From: Oribacterium sinus
GTDB taxonomy: Bacteria > Bacillota > Clostridia > Lachnospirales > Lachnospiraceae
Direction of reading: 5' to 3'
NCBI RefSeq assembly: GCF_014202695.1
Contig: NZ_JACHHH010000004.1
Span: 1 to 64,000 of the forward strand
Length of the DNA stretch: 64,000 nt
In this document: positions 1-10,759 of the stretch, piece after piece
How positions within the stretch are numbered: the stretch's first letter is position 1
Layout of the letters: every line of letters starts with the position of its first letter
Notes under the pieces: generated by a model
What the model saw: the letters and a program-made list of their open reading frames with translations, nothing else
Database searches by the model: none
What the model was told of the DNA's origin: nothing
Translations under genes and position numbers: made by a program

Positions 1-175
<175 letters not shown>

Positions 176-504
176 GTGCTTTTCTTACAAAAAGCATTAT
201 CCGCTCTTCCGAGCGGTTTAAGTTCAGTCCAAGTCAAAACGCGCTTAGCTTGTTTTTCCTTTTTACTGTTAAAGTTTGTTTTCGCTGCACATTTCTGTGC
301 TTCTGAATTTTCTCTGCCGGAACTCCGGCTTTTCGTTCTTCTTAGAAGAACTTCTTTTCAAGAATCTTCAGGGTCTGTGTATTATTCGATCTTTGATTTT
401 CAAGGTTCAGTTTTTCTGTCGAGTCAATAAAACTTTAATCGTTTCCTCTTAATTTTTTTATTTTCTCTTCAGACTTTACTGTTCTCTTTCGAGACAGCCA
501 TGCT
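176..504 (-). other. 16S rRNA operon leader region
   Basis: About 330 nt separate the rRNA promoter from the 16S gene and no supported gene lies here. On the minus strand the leader holds a GC hairpin (GCCGGAGTTCCGGC, about 316-331), an imperfect AAGTTCTTCT/AGAAGAAC stem, and a CCTTGAAAATCAAAG stretch near 400. That last stretch resembles the antitermination or processing leader of clostridial rRNA operons. A processing role is inferred from position only. Confidence 0.6.
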
Positions 505-532
505 ATTATAACAAAGTGATTAACTTTGTCAA
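505..532 (-). promoter_or_regulatory. rRNA operon promoter
   Basis: On the minus strand there is a perfect -35 TTGACA (527-532), a 16-nt spacer and a perfect -10 TATAAT (505-510), just upstream of the 16S leader and downstream of the tRNA-Ser gene. Both hexamers match the housekeeping sigma consensus, as expected for a stable RNA promoter. Confidence 0.85.
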
Positions 533-559
533 GCACTTTCCGAAAAAATATTCAGAAAA

Positions 560-647
560 CGGAGTAAGAGGGATTTGAACCCTCGCGCCGGTTGCCCGAC
601 CTACACCCTTAGCAGGGGCGCCTCTTCGGCCTCTTGAGTATTACTCC
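560..647 (-). tRNA. tRNA-Ser (anticodon GCU)
   Basis: The minus strand folds into a tRNA with acceptor arms GGAGTAA (641-647) and TTACTCC (561-567). The anticodon loop CTGCTAA is closed by a CGCCC/GGGTG stem. There is a long class II variable arm and a T arm with GGTTCAAATCC. The anticodon GCU reads AGC/AGU serine codons. The long variable arm and discriminator G (base 560) fit serine. The 3' CCA is not encoded and must be added by tRNA nucleotidyltransferase. Confidence 0.93.
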
Positions 648-731
648 TCGTTTATCCCTGCCAAAAGGGATTCACCTATACTTTTGAATTTCTTCTTTCG
701 TACCGAACATTTGGTTCTTAGGTGCCTAATT

Positions 732-760
732 AGAGTAGCAAATTCCCCATTTACTGTCAA
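732..760 (-). promoter_or_regulatory. Promoter of tRNA-Ser
   Basis: On the minus strand there is a perfect -35 TTGACA (755-760), a 17-nt spacer and a -10 TACTCT (732-737), about 85 nt upstream of the tRNA. The position suits a separate transcript for the tRNA, which may read on into the rRNA leader. Confidence 0.7.
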
Positions 761-865
761 GAAAAATTTATATTTTTTTTAGCCCTACCGGACGTATAGT
801 TTTATTTCTTATTTCCATATTTTCTTATCACTTTCCGATTATGTTCTTTATTATTTGCTCTTTTT

Positions 866-904
866 AAAAAATCCACTCCGGTGATTTTTTTCCGGAATGG
901 ATTT
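866..904 (-). terminator. Rho-independent terminator after gyrA
   Basis: Arms at 871-881 and 892-902 form an 11-bp stem with one G-U pair (ATCCATTCCGG with CCGGAGTGGAT). A run of T follows on the minus strand. The A run on the other side makes it potentially bidirectional. It lies about 130 nt past the gyrA stop and ends the dnaN-recF-gyrB-gyrA block. Confidence 0.8.
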
Positions 905-972
905 TTTTAGCTAATGAATAATATTCAGGAATCAGCTTTTTTATTCCTTATTTTCTTCATTTCGCTCTTTTT

Positions 973-1056
973 AATTCTATTCTTTTTGCTTCTATTTTTT
1001 TATTCTATTCTTCTTGATTCTGTTTTTTTATTCTATTCTTCTTGATTCTCTTTGGT
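973..1056. repeat. 28-bp tandem repeat spanning the gyrA stop codon (3 units)
   Basis: Three head-to-tail units of 28 bp start near 973, 1001 and 1029. The two units nearest gyrA are almost identical and the far unit is degenerate. The unit includes the last codons and TAG stop of gyrA (1033-1035). Because 28 is not a multiple of three, the copies sit in different frames relative to gyrA. Confidence 0.75.
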
Positions 1057-3579
1057 ATCCTCTCCATTTATTTCTGCGATTTCTGTATCCGCATCTTCTC
1101 CCGGATCCGCTTCTGAATCTTCTTCTCCATCGTTTTCACTTTCTCTTACCTTGGCAACGGAAGCAATGGTGGTATCTCCATCCTTATCGATATTCATCAG
1201 TTTTACCCCTGAGGCATTTCTTCCGATGATACTGATATTTTCCAGACTCATCCGAATCATAATACCCTCTGTGGTAATCAGAAGAATTTCTCTATCCTGG
1301 TCACAAAGCTTAAAGCCTACCAGATCTCCGGTTTTCTCCGTAATCTTGTAGCAACGCATACCCTTTCCGCCACGGTTTTGTGCCTTAAAGGCGGATTTCT
1401 CCGTAAGCTTGCCGTAACCCTTTTCAGAAACTACCAGCATATTTTCTCCCTGAGAAGATTCCTGCATACCGATTACTTCATCTCCATCATTCAGTCGGAT
1501 ACCGATTACACCCATGGAGGAACGTCCAGTTCTACGCACATCCTTCTCATTGAACTGAATAGCCATTCCCTTCTTGGTCACCAGAATAATATTTTCATCC
1601 TTGGAAAGAAGCTTGGCTTCTATTAACTGGTCGTCTTCCTTCAAGCTAATGGCAATTAAGCCGTTTCTTCGTACATTGGCATATTCGGAAAGGGCGGTCT
1701 TTTTCACCATTCCGGACTTGGTGGTGAGGATTAAGTCCTGCTCATCCTTCGGATCTCTCAGGCAGAGGCTGGCATTGACCTTTTCTCCCTCCTGCAAGGG
1801 AAGAAGATTCACTAAAGCCGTACCTCTTGCGGTTCTGCTGGCTTCCGGAATCTCATAGCCCTTAATACGGAAAACTCTTCCCATATTGGTAAAGAACATA
1901 ATGTAATGATGGTTTGTGGTCATAAAGAGGTCTTCAATATAGTCCTTCTCTATGGTCTGCATTCCCTTAATACCCTTTCCGCCACGGTTTTGTTGACGGA
2001 AATTTTCCGGAGACATCCTCTTGATATAACCAAGGCTGGTGGAAGTAATCACCACATCATCGTCGGCAATTAAATCCTCCGCATCCAGGATATCATCATA
2101 GCTAAAGGACGTTTTTCTATCCTCTCCGTACTTATCTGCAATAACATCCAACTCTTCCTTAATTACCGCAAGAAGCCTTCTCTCATCTCCCAGAATTTCC
2201 TTATAGTAGGCAATCTTTGCCAGTAAATCCTGGTACTCGTTTTCCAGACGTTCTCTTTCCAAACCGGTAAGAGCACGCAAACGCATATCTACGATAGCCT
2301 GGGCCTGCACTTCGGTAAATGCAAAGCGGGTAATCAAGTTTTGCTTAGCCTCTTCTACATTTTTCGCGGCACGGATAATGGCAACAATCTCATCAATATG
2401 GTCAAGAGCCTTTAATAATCCTTCTAAGATATGGGCTCTGTCCTCACATTTTTGTAAATCGTACTGCGTTCTTCTGGTGACCACCTGAATCTGATGTGCC
2501 AAAAATTCTTCCAAAATTTCCAGAAGATTTAAAATCTTCGGCTCCCCTCGAACGATACAAAGCATAATCACACCGAAGGTTTCCTGTAACTGGGTGTGCT
2601 TATACAGCTGGTTCAGAATTACATGGGGATTCACGTCTTTTCTGCACTCAATGGCAATCTTTGCTTTGGAATTCTTTCCTGCCGCATCGTGGATATAGGT
2701 GATACCGTCAATTCTTTTATCTTTTACAAGCTCTGCAATCTTTTCAATGACGCGGGAACGGTATACAAGATAGGGAAGCTCCTTTACCAAAATGCGATTT
2801 TTGCCGTTGTGCATGGGCTCAATCTCGCAAATCGCCCGCATCTTAATCTTTCCTCTTCCGGTTCTGTAAGCTTCTTCAATTCCTCTTTTTCCTAAAATCG
2901 TCGCCCCTGTAGGAAAATCCGGTCCCTGAATAATGGGAAGAAGTTCTTCTATTTCCGTCTTTCTTCCCGCAATTTTATTGTCAATAATGCAATCCACACC
3001 CTTAATCACTTCTCTCAGATTATGGGGAGGGATATTGGTGGACATACCTACTGCAATACCTGTGGCACCGTTTACCAAAAGATTGGGAAAACGGGAAGGA
3101 AGAACCACCGGCTCCTCATATTCGTTGGAGAAGTTCGGCATGAAATCCACGGTGTTCTTATTGATGCCTGCCAGCATTTCTCCGGCTAATCTGGACATCT
3201 TAGCCTCGGTATAACGCATTGCCGCCGGGCTGTCTCCGTCCTCGGAACCAAAGTTTCCCTGCTTATCAATCAGGACGTGCCGCATAGACCAGGGCTGTCC
3301 CATATAAACCAAAGAGCCGTAAATGGAGGAGTCACCGTGGGGGTGATATTTACCCATGGTTTCTCCAACAATTGTGGCACATTTTTTGGTTTTTTTATCC
3401 GGAGTAACGCCCAGACTTTGCAAAGCATAAAGCACTCTTCTTTGTACAGGCTTAAGACCATCCCGAACATCGGGAATCGCTCTGGACACAATGACACTCA
3501 TGGCGTAGTCGATATACGCATTTTCCATGGTCTTTTTTAAGTCCACATCCTGCACTTTATCAAAAATATTTGGCTCCAA
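1033..3579 (-). CDS. gyrA: DNA gyrase subunit A
   Basis: This is the breakage-reunion subunit of gyrase, which with GyrB introduces negative supercoils using ATP. The 848-residue length is typical. The N-terminal topoisomerase IIA core contains the catalytic tyrosine in AAMRYTE (Tyr123). The C-terminal beta-pinwheel contains a GyrA box (QNRGGKG) near residue 535 and a second copy near 740, which marks GyrA rather than ParC. It ends in a long acidic tail. The quinolone region reads HPHGDSSIYGS, with Ser84 and Gly88 at the usual resistance positions. The start is TTG with AAAGGAGG about 7 nt upstream. It lies 41 nt after gyrB and is probably co-transcribed with it. Confidence 0.97.
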   Translation of the reverse strand: MEPNIFDKVQDVDLKKTMENAYIDYAMSVIVSRAIPDVRDGLKPVQRRVLYALQSLGVTPDKKTKKCATIVGETMGKYHPHGDSSIYGSLVYMGQPWSMRHVLIDKQGNFGSEDGDSPAAMRYTEAKMSRLAGEMLAGINKNTVDFMPNFSNEYEEPVVLPSRFPNLLVNGATGIAVGMSTNIPPHNLREVIKGVDCIIDNKIAGRKTEIEELLPIIQGPDFPTGATILGKRGIEEAYRTGRGKIKMRAICEIEPMHNGKNRILVKELPYLVYRSRVIEKIAELVKDKRIDGITYIHDAAGKNSKAKIAIECRKDVNPHVILNQLYKHTQLQETFGVIMLCIVRGEPKILNLLEILEEFLAHQIQVVTRRTQYDLQKCEDRAHILEGLLKALDHIDEIVAIIRAAKNVEEAKQNLITRFAFTEVQAQAIVDMRLRALTGLERERLENEYQDLLAKIAYYKEILGDERRLLAVIKEELDVIADKYGEDRKTSFSYDDILDAEDLIADDDVVITSTSLGYIKRMSPENFRQQNRGGKGIKGMQTIEKDYIEDLFMTTNHHYIMFFTNMGRVFRIKGYEIPEASRTARGTALVNLLPLQEGEKVNASLCLRDPKDEQDLILTTKSGMVKKTALSEYANVRRNGLIAISLKEDDQLIEAKLLSKDENIILVTKKGMAIQFNEKDVRRTGRSSMGVIGIRLNDGDEVIGMQESSQGENMLVVSEKGYGKLTEKSAFKAQNRGGKGMRCYKITEKTGDLVGFKLCDQDREILLITTEGIMIRMSLENISIIGRNASGVKLMNIDKDGDTTIASVAKVRESENDGEEDSEADPGEDADTEIAEINGEDTKENQEE

Positions 3580-3620
3580 AATTGGCCTCCTTTAACTTGC
3601 AATTCTTTTTGGAAAAGTCT

Positions 3621-5597
<1,977 letters not shown>

Positions 5598-6680
5598 TTA
5601 CTGACACTGCACCTGTCCATTTTCCACATAAAACACATGGTCTATGGGGAATCGATGCTTTACCAATTCTTCCAATCCTGTACATGTAATCAGGCTTTGT
5701 AAATTCCCTAACTGCTCTAATAAAAAATTCTGTCTTTTTTGATCCAGCTCTGAAAACACATCATCCAACAATAAGATGGGGTTATCCTGAATTCTTTCTC
5801 TCACCAAATCAATTTCCGCTAATTTTAGGGACAAGGCGGCGGTTCTTTGCTGTCCCTGAGAACCGAAATGCCGGATATCCTGACCGTTAATCTGAAAGGA
5901 CAGGTCATCTCGGTGGGGACCGGAGAGGGTGGTCTGTTGTTTTTTCTCCGCCTCCCTGTTTTTTTCCAGCTGCAAGGAGAAATTTTCCTCGGAAACATTT
6001 TCCTCGTAGCTTAGAAGAAGCTCTTCCCGCTTTCCGCTGATTTCCCCATGGATGTTTTCCACCTTTTTCCGTAAATTTTCCACAAAATCTCTACGGAGGG
6101 AAATCACCATCTTCCCATGCTTTACCAGTTCCTCATCCCAGGCAAAAAGAGTTTCCTCCAGTTTTGGCCGAAAATACAGTTCCTTTAAAAGCTTATTTCT
6201 TTGCTGCAACACTTTATTATACATGGATAAGTGGTAGAGATAAATCTTATCCAGCTGACAAAGCTCCAAATCAATAAATCTTCTTCTTTCCTTTGGCCCG
6301 TTTTTAATCAAGGACAGATCCTCCGGAGAAAAAATAATAATATTTCCCAGACCGAAAAGGTCAGAGCTTTTCTTCACCGGAAATCCATCTATAGCCACTC
6401 CCTTACTTTTATTTTTCTTTAGGTGAATGTCTATCCGGTGGGAAATTCCCTTTTTCTTCAGGATCATTTTTAAATGGGCTTCCTCCGCCCCGAAATGAAT
6501 CAATTCTTTGTCCTTACAAAAGCGAAAGGACTTTCCGGTGCTGCCAAAGAAAATGGCCTCCAGAAGATTGGTCTTCCCCTGGGCATTGTCTCCGTAAAGG
6601 ATGTTATTCTTCTCTCCCAGAGGAAGCTTCAATTTTTCTATATTTCTATAATTTTGTAATTCTATGGATTCGATAATCAT
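5598..6680 (-). CDS. recF: DNA replication and repair protein RecF
   Basis: This SMC-like ABC ATPase loads or stabilises RecA at single-strand gaps (RecFOR pathway). Walker A GDNAQGKT is at residues 30-37. There is a signature-type SGPHRDDL segment and a C-terminal Walker B (ILLLDDVFSELD). At 360 residues the length is normal. Its start overlaps the dnaN stop by 4 nt (ATGA), so translation is probably coupled. The S4-domain gene (yaaA/rlbA) often found between dnaN and recF in Firmicutes is absent. Confidence 0.95.
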   Translation of the reverse strand: MIIESIELQNYRNIEKLKLPLGEKNNILYGDNAQGKTNLLEAIFFGSTGKSFRFCKDKELIHFGAEEAHLKMILKKKGISHRIDIHLKKNKSKGVAIDGFPVKKSSDLFGLGNIIIFSPEDLSLIKNGPKERRRFIDLELCQLDKIYLYHLSMYNKVLQQRNKLLKELYFRPKLEETLFAWDEELVKHGKMVISLRRDFVENLRKKVENIHGEISGKREELLLSYEENVSEENFSLQLEKNREAEKKQQTTLSGPHRDDLSFQINGQDIRHFGSQGQQRTAALSLKLAEIDLVRERIQDNPILLLDDVFSELDQKRQNFLLEQLGNLQSLITCTGLEELVKHRFPIDHVFYVENGQVQCQ

Positions 6681-7801
6681 CCTACGGCTTCCGCATTAAA
6701 GTTAACCGGTAAAATCATGTAGTTGTAGCTTTCCTCCTGATCCCGAATAAAGACGGGAGAGCGGGAAATAGTAAAGTACAAATCCACCTCTTCCTCTTCA
6801 ATATTCTGAAGAGCATCCATCAGGTAAGTAGGATTAAAGCCGATGAGTAGATCCTTTCCTTCCTGCTGTACCGGCATTTCCGCATCCATTCTTCCGATGT
6901 CGGAAACAATTTTCAAAGATAGGCTCTGGTCTTCAATTTTTAAAATCAAAGGCTGCTTATCATTGTCTCTGGCCAGGATTCTGGCTCTGTCGATATTTTC
7001 CAAAAATTGCTTACGATTTAAGCGAATCTTGGTTTCGTAATCGGAGGACAACATCTGGCGAACATGGAAATATTCTCCCTCCACCAGCTGGGTTACCACG
7101 ATGGTGTCTTCAAAGGAAAATTGCAGATACTGCTTGGAAAAGCAAATCTCCACCTTATCCTCCAGCCCTCCGCTGATAATCTTGGAAAGCTCAGACAGAA
7201 CTTCCTTGGGAACAATGGCGGAGCAGTTGTCATAGGACTCGGAAAGCTCGGTCTTTCGAATGGCAATTCTATGTCCGTCCAAAGCGGTAATGGAGAATTG
7301 ATTGTCGATAATTTCGAAATATTCTCCTGTCATCTTCTTATTATTCTCCCCCGAAGCGGTGGAAAAAATAGTCTGATTAATCATGTTTCTTAAACTCAGT
7401 TGAGAAATCTCTACAATTTCCTGTTTCTCTACGGAAGGAAGGGAGGTAAATTCCTCAGGATTTCTGCCCATGATTTTAAAGACGGACTTTTCACACTGAA
7501 TGGTACAATTTCCGTTTTCCTCTGTACTGAGAAGAATATTTTTTCCCTCTGTCTGGGGTAAACGTTTGATAATCTCTTGGAAAAGTCTTGCCTCCAAGGC
7601 AATCTTTCCCGGCTCCAATATGTCTCCCGGACAAATGCTTTCTATTCCAAAATCATTTTTGTTTCCTGTTAAACGAATCTGCCCCTCAGTGGCGTCCACC
7701 AGGATGCACTCCATAATGCTTAGAGTGGTTTTGGAAGCAACAGCCTTCCCTACCACTTGCAGGGTGGAAAGCAAATCATTTTTTTGAAAAGATAATTTCA
7801 T
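6677..7801 (-). CDS. dnaN: DNA polymerase III sliding clamp (beta subunit)
   Basis: This ring-shaped processivity clamp encircles DNA and tethers the replicase and repair enzymes. The 374-residue protein starts MKLSFQKNDLLSTLQVV and has the typical three-fold clamp layout, ending in a hydrophobic YNYMILPV segment in place of the usual YLIMP. It lies between dnaA and recF, and the ATG is preceded by GAAAGGA. The 223-nt gap to dnaA suggests its own promoter or read-through from dnaA. Confidence 0.96.
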   Translation of the reverse strand: MKLSFQKNDLLSTLQVVGKAVASKTTLSIMECILVDATEGQIRLTGNKNDFGIESICPGDILEPGKIALEARLFQEIIKRLPQTEGKNILLSTEENGNCTIQCEKSVFKIMGRNPEEFTSLPSVEKQEIVEISQLSLRNMINQTIFSTASGENNKKMTGEYFEIIDNQFSITALDGHRIAIRKTELSESYDNCSAIVPKEVLSELSKIISGGLEDKVEICFSKQYLQFSFEDTIVVTQLVEGEYFHVRQMLSSDYETKIRLNRKQFLENIDRARILARDNDKQPLILKIEDQSLSLKIVSDIGRMDAEMPVQQEGKDLLIGFNPTYLMDALQNIEEEEVDLYFTISRSPVFIRDQEESYNYMILPVNFNAEAVG

Positions 7802-7920
7802 AGGAGTCCTTTCTTTTTATTCTATAGGAGCTTTATGAAAAGCCGCTAATTTTTATTCTTAACAAGTATCGCTCGTGAGCCTCGTGATATTTTGTTTTTG
7901 TTCTTTCTTTTTCTTTAGTA

Positions 7921-7963
7921 GTGTTATTAGGGGATGTGGAAATGTATAATCCCTAAAACACCT
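7921..7963 (-). other. Inverted repeat in the dnaA-dnaN spacer
   Basis: GTGTTATTAGGG (7921-7932) is nearly complementary to CCCTAAAACAC (7951-7961, one bulged base). The 18-20 nt loop contains TGTGGAAAT, which resembles a DnaA box with two mismatches. There is no T run, so it is not a standard terminator. It could be an operator or a minor part of a bipartite origin, but nothing visible decides this. Confidence 0.4.
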
Positions 7964-8024
7964 TGATTTTTCAATACTTTATTCTTGCTTTTTTTCTGTG
8001 GAAAGGGGAAGGAATAAATGGGGA

Positions 8025-9386
8025 TTAGGGAGAGATTTTTTTCCGTAAAACCTCTATTGTGGATTGCAATTGTTCATTTGTGGACAATTCCTTGGATATC
8101 TTGTCGCAACCGTGAATGATGGTGGAATGGTCTCTTCCTCCCAAAAGTTCTCCCACAGTATTTAAGGGAATACTGGTCATTTCTCGGCAAAGGTACATGG
8201 CAATCTGTCTGGGAATCACGATTTCCTTATTCTTTCTTTTGGAAACAAGGTCGGAAAGACTCAGACCGTGATGCTCCGCCACTACCTCAATAATCCATTT
8301 TGGGGTAAGCTCCTTTTTCTCTGCCGGAGTGATATTGTCCTTTAAAAGCTCCTCTGCAAGACTTAAGGTAACGGGCTGTTTAATCAGGCGGGACTTTGCC
8401 ACCACCTTGGTTAAGGCTCCTTCCAACTCCCGGACATTGGACTTAATGTTGTCTGCAATATATTTGATAACTTCGTTGTCAATGTTATAGCCTTCCAGCT
8501 CTTCCTTTTTCCGAAGAATCGCCATCCTGGTTTCCACATCCGGAAGCTGGATATCCACGGTGAGTCCCACCTCAAAGCGGGAGAGGAGTCGTTCTTCAAT
8601 ATTGTCAATCTTCTTCGGCGGCTTATCGGAGGCGATAATAATCTGTTTTCTATTATCATAAAGGGCATTGAAGGTGTGGAAGAATTCTTCCTGGGTTCCT
8701 TCCTTTCCGATTAAGAACTGAATATCGTCTATGAGCAGAACATCCAGTTCTCTATACTTTCTTCTGAATTCCGCCGGGGAAATGTTATTTTTATTACGGA
8801 TACTGTCGACAAATTCGTTAATAAAGGTTTCGGAGGTAACATAGCGAATCTTGGCATTTTTGTTTTGTTGTAATATGTAATGGGCCACAGACTGCATCAG
8901 GTGGGTTTTCCCCAGGCCTGCTCCTCCGTAAATATAGAGAGGGTTATACTGTTCTCCGGGCATTTCCGCCGCCGCCACACAGGCAGCATGGGCTAAGGCG
9001 TTGGAGGAACCTACTACAAAGCTGTCGAAGGTATAGCGAGAATTCAGGTTGGCATTTTTTAAGGCCTCCTCCAGTCCAGGCTTTTCTTCCTGATTTTTCT
9101 TGGGATAGAGTTCTTTCAAACCTTCTTCATCGGTGATGAGAATCTCAGTATAGATGCCGGTGATTTCCATAATGGAAATCTTCAAGGTTTCGGCATAGCG
9201 TTTCCGAATCATACTGATGAATTGCTTCATCTCTACCAGTATAATCAGTTGATCCCCTATAGAATCGTATAATTTTAAAGGGGCAATCCAAATATTATAG
9301 GCTACATCCGGCATTTCATTTATTTCTCTGGTATGTAGGAGGATTTCTTCCCATTTTTCTTTTATGAGGTTAAAGTCTTTTGCCAT
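8025..9386 (-). CDS. dnaA: Chromosomal replication initiator DnaA
   Basis: This AAA+ ATPase binds DnaA boxes at oriC and melts the origin. Counting 453 residues from this start: domain I is at about 1-90, AAA+ Walker A GGAGLGKT at about 154-161, Walker B VLLIDDIQFL at about 216-225, and the DNA-binding signature GRDHSTIIH at about 417-425. A longer reading frame begins at 9509. The ATG at 9386 is preferred because AAGGAG lies at 9394-9399, the protein then starts MAKDFNLIKEKWEEIL like other DnaA proteins, and the likely promoter lies inside the extension. It is divergent from rpmH across oriC. Confidence 0.96.
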   Translation of the reverse strand: MAKDFNLIKEKWEEILLHTREINEMPDVAYNIWIAPLKLYDSIGDQLIILVEMKQFISMIRKRYAETLKISIMEITGIYTEILITDEEGLKELYPKKNQEEKPGLEEALKNANLNSRYTFDSFVVGSSNALAHAACVAAAEMPGEQYNPLYIYGGAGLGKTHLMQSVAHYILQQNKNAKIRYVTSETFINEFVDSIRNKNNISPAEFRRKYRELDVLLIDDIQFLIGKEGTQEEFFHTFNALYDNRKQIIIASDKPPKKIDNIEERLLSRFEVGLTVDIQLPDVETRMAILRKKEELEGYNIDNEVIKYIADNIKSNVRELEGALTKVVAKSRLIKQPVTLSLAEELLKDNITPAEKKELTPKWIIEVVAEHHGLSLSDLVSKRKNKEIVIPRQIAMYLCREMTSIPLNTVGELLGGRDHSTIIHGCDKISKELSTNEQLQSTIEVLRKKISP

Positions 9387-9474
9387 TCCCAGACTCCTTA
9401 AAATCAACGACAAGGGGTTTCTCGCTATTTTTTCAAAAAAAAAGTAGCTTTTTTCTGAAAAGACAGTTCTTTTT

Positions 9475-9503
9475 ATTTTACAGCAAGAGAGCCTCTTTCG
9501 CAA
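9475..9503 (-). promoter_or_regulatory. dnaA: dnaA promoter
   Basis: On the minus strand: -35 TTGCGA (9498-9503), a 17-nt spacer and -10 TAAAAT (9475-9480), about 90 nt upstream of the RBS-supported dnaA start. The nearest DnaA boxes begin about 190 bp further upstream, so autoregulation is possible but not shown. Confidence 0.65.
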
Positions 9504-9874
9504 GTTCACATCCCTAAGGAAAGAAGAATAATTCTTTTCAGAAAATATAGAAAAAAGACAGAAGAATTATTGGATTAAAGATTAAAAAAATAGCGAAAAA
9601 GAGTATAAATGGAGTATAAAAATAAAAGCTGTCCACAGAAGAAAGCTAAAAGAAGCCTTTTACCATAGGAAAAAAGAAAAATTATACACTTATCCACAGT
9701 TTATAAACAGTTTGTGGATAAGGTGAACAGATGTTTTTGTGGATAGAATTTGTGGATAAGTGCATAATTTTGTGGATAAACCATGTTTTTACAGGATTTT
9801 CCGGCTTTATTTAGGAGATAAAGAGGATAAGATATACACATTCCTTTCGAAAAATAAGTTTTTTTCAAAGGGTA
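9504..9874. other. oriC: Chromosomal replication origin oriC with DnaA-box cluster
   Basis: The gap between divergent dnaA and rpmH contains five DnaA boxes. One is TTATCCACA on plus (9690-9698). Four face the other way as TGTGGATAA or a one-mismatch form: 9713-9721, 9738-9746 (TGTGGATAG), 9751-9759 and 9771-9779. A very AT-rich, purine-biased stretch (about 9540-9650) flanks the cluster on the dnaA side and is the best candidate unwinding element. Genes on both sides mostly point away from this point, consistent with bidirectional replication starting here. The exact unwinding site is inferred. Confidence 0.9.
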
Positions 9875-9903
9875 TTGACGATTTATAGCCCTTTCTATAT
9901 AAT
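9875..9903 (+). promoter_or_regulatory. rpmH: rpmH promoter
   Basis: -35 TTGACG (9875-9880), a 17-nt spacer and a perfect -10 TATAAT (9898-9903), about 120 nt upstream of the L34 start. It probably drives rpmH and, at reduced level, rnpA-yidD-yidC-khpB. Confidence 0.8.
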
Positions 9904-10023
9904 AATCTGCGATGTTTACCCAAAATTAGGAGTTTATTCGGGACCTTTCGTATAAGGACGAATAATTCCCGGAGAAACGATCGGTGGCTTCAGGCCATAC
10001 ACTAAAAAAAGGGAGGTGTCCGT

Positions 10024-10167
10024 ATGCATAAGGGAAAAATGACTTATCAGCCAAAGACAAGACAGAGAGCAAAAGTGCATGGATTTAGAAAGAGAATGTC
10101 CACAGCCAACGGTAGAAAGGTTTTGTCTGCTAGAAGAGCTAAAGGTAGAGCAAGATTATCTGCATAA
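10024..10167 (+). CDS. rpmH: 50S ribosomal protein L34
   Basis: This 47-residue basic protein of the large ribosomal subunit has the diagnostic [20 protein letters not shown] and a C-terminal [24 protein letters not shown] at 10011-10016 lies 7 nt before the ATG at 10024. That gives five extra residues (MHKGK) before the MTYQPK start seen in most L34 proteins. The ATG at 10039 is the alternative but has no RBS of its own. It is divergent from dnaA across oriC, the standard position. Confidence 0.96.
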   Translation: MHKGKMTYQPKTRQRAKVHGFRKRMSTANGRKVLSARRAKGRARLSA

Positions 10168-10241
10168 TGCAGAAACATAAAGGAAGCTTTCTTGAAAAGC
10201 TTTACGGGTAATAAAAACTACCCTGTAGAATACAGAAATGA

Positions 10242-10265
10242 GGCCGCTGGAAAGCGGTCTTTCTT
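10242..10265 (+). terminator. Weak intercistronic hairpin between rpmH and rnpA
   Basis: GGCCGCT and AGCGGTC form a 7-bp stem with one G-U pair around a GGAA tetraloop, followed by TTTCTT. A second small hairpin (GGGTA/TACCC) lies at about 10205-10226. Together they probably reduce read-through, giving more L34 mRNA than rnpA mRNA. The attenuation role is inferred. Confidence 0.5.
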
Positions 10266-10283
10266 CAACCTTGGAGATATTTT

Positions 10284-10631
10284 ATGAAGCGTTTTCCTTC
10301 CATGAAGTCAAATGAAGAGTTTCAGCATTGTTATAAAAAAGGAAAATCCTATGCCAATGCTTATTTTGTGATGTTGATCGTGGAAAACGGTTTAGACTAT
10401 TCCCGGCTGGGAATATCCTGTTCCAAGAAGGTGGGAAATTCTGTAGTTCGTCATGGAATCAGTAGAAAGCTTCGAGAGATATTTCGATTACACAAAGAAA
10501 TCAAAGAGGGGTTAGACATCGTTTTAGTCGTAAGACAGAAGGTAGCTTTTGCAAGCTATTCGGAATTGGAGATTGCTTATCTCGATTTATGTAGCAGGCA
10601 TCATATACTTAGTAATGGAGAGAAGTTCTGA
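10284..10631 (+). CDS. rnpA: Ribonuclease P protein component
   Basis: This is the small basic protein subunit of RNase P, which helps the catalytic RNA cut the 5' leader from pre-tRNAs. It has 115 residues, a normal length. The usual RNR segment (GNxVxRNRxKRxxRE) appears here as GNSVVRHGISRKLREIFR. Histidine and glycine replace the Asn-Arg pair, so the motif is partly degenerate. It lies 116 nt after rpmH, as in nearly all bacteria. Confidence 0.93.
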   Translation: MKRFPSMKSNEEFQHCYKKGKSYANAYFVMLIVENGLDYSRLGISCSKKVGNSVVRHGISRKLREIFRLHKEIKEGLDIVLVVRQKVAFASYSELEIAYLDLCSRHHILSNGEKF

Positions 10632-10759
10632 AATTCTGATTTTTTCAAAGGGAAAATAAATCCCTATTATAATAGGAAGAAACTCGGATAGAAAATACGT
10701 TTTATCAGGAAATAAGTTGATAGAAATTGCGAAGCAGCTTATTCCGAAGGAGAGCTTTG

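Noticed and set aside
7802-8024. Second origin segment (as in the bipartite B. subtilis oriC) in the dnaA-dnaN spacer
   Set aside because: Only DnaA-box-like sequences with two or more mismatches are present; the clear cluster is upstream of dnaA.
9387-9509. A 41-residue N-terminal extension of DnaA in the longest frame
   Set aside because: The -35/-10 of dnaA lies inside it, it has no RBS, and AAGGAG precedes the ATG at 9386 that gives the normal DnaA start.
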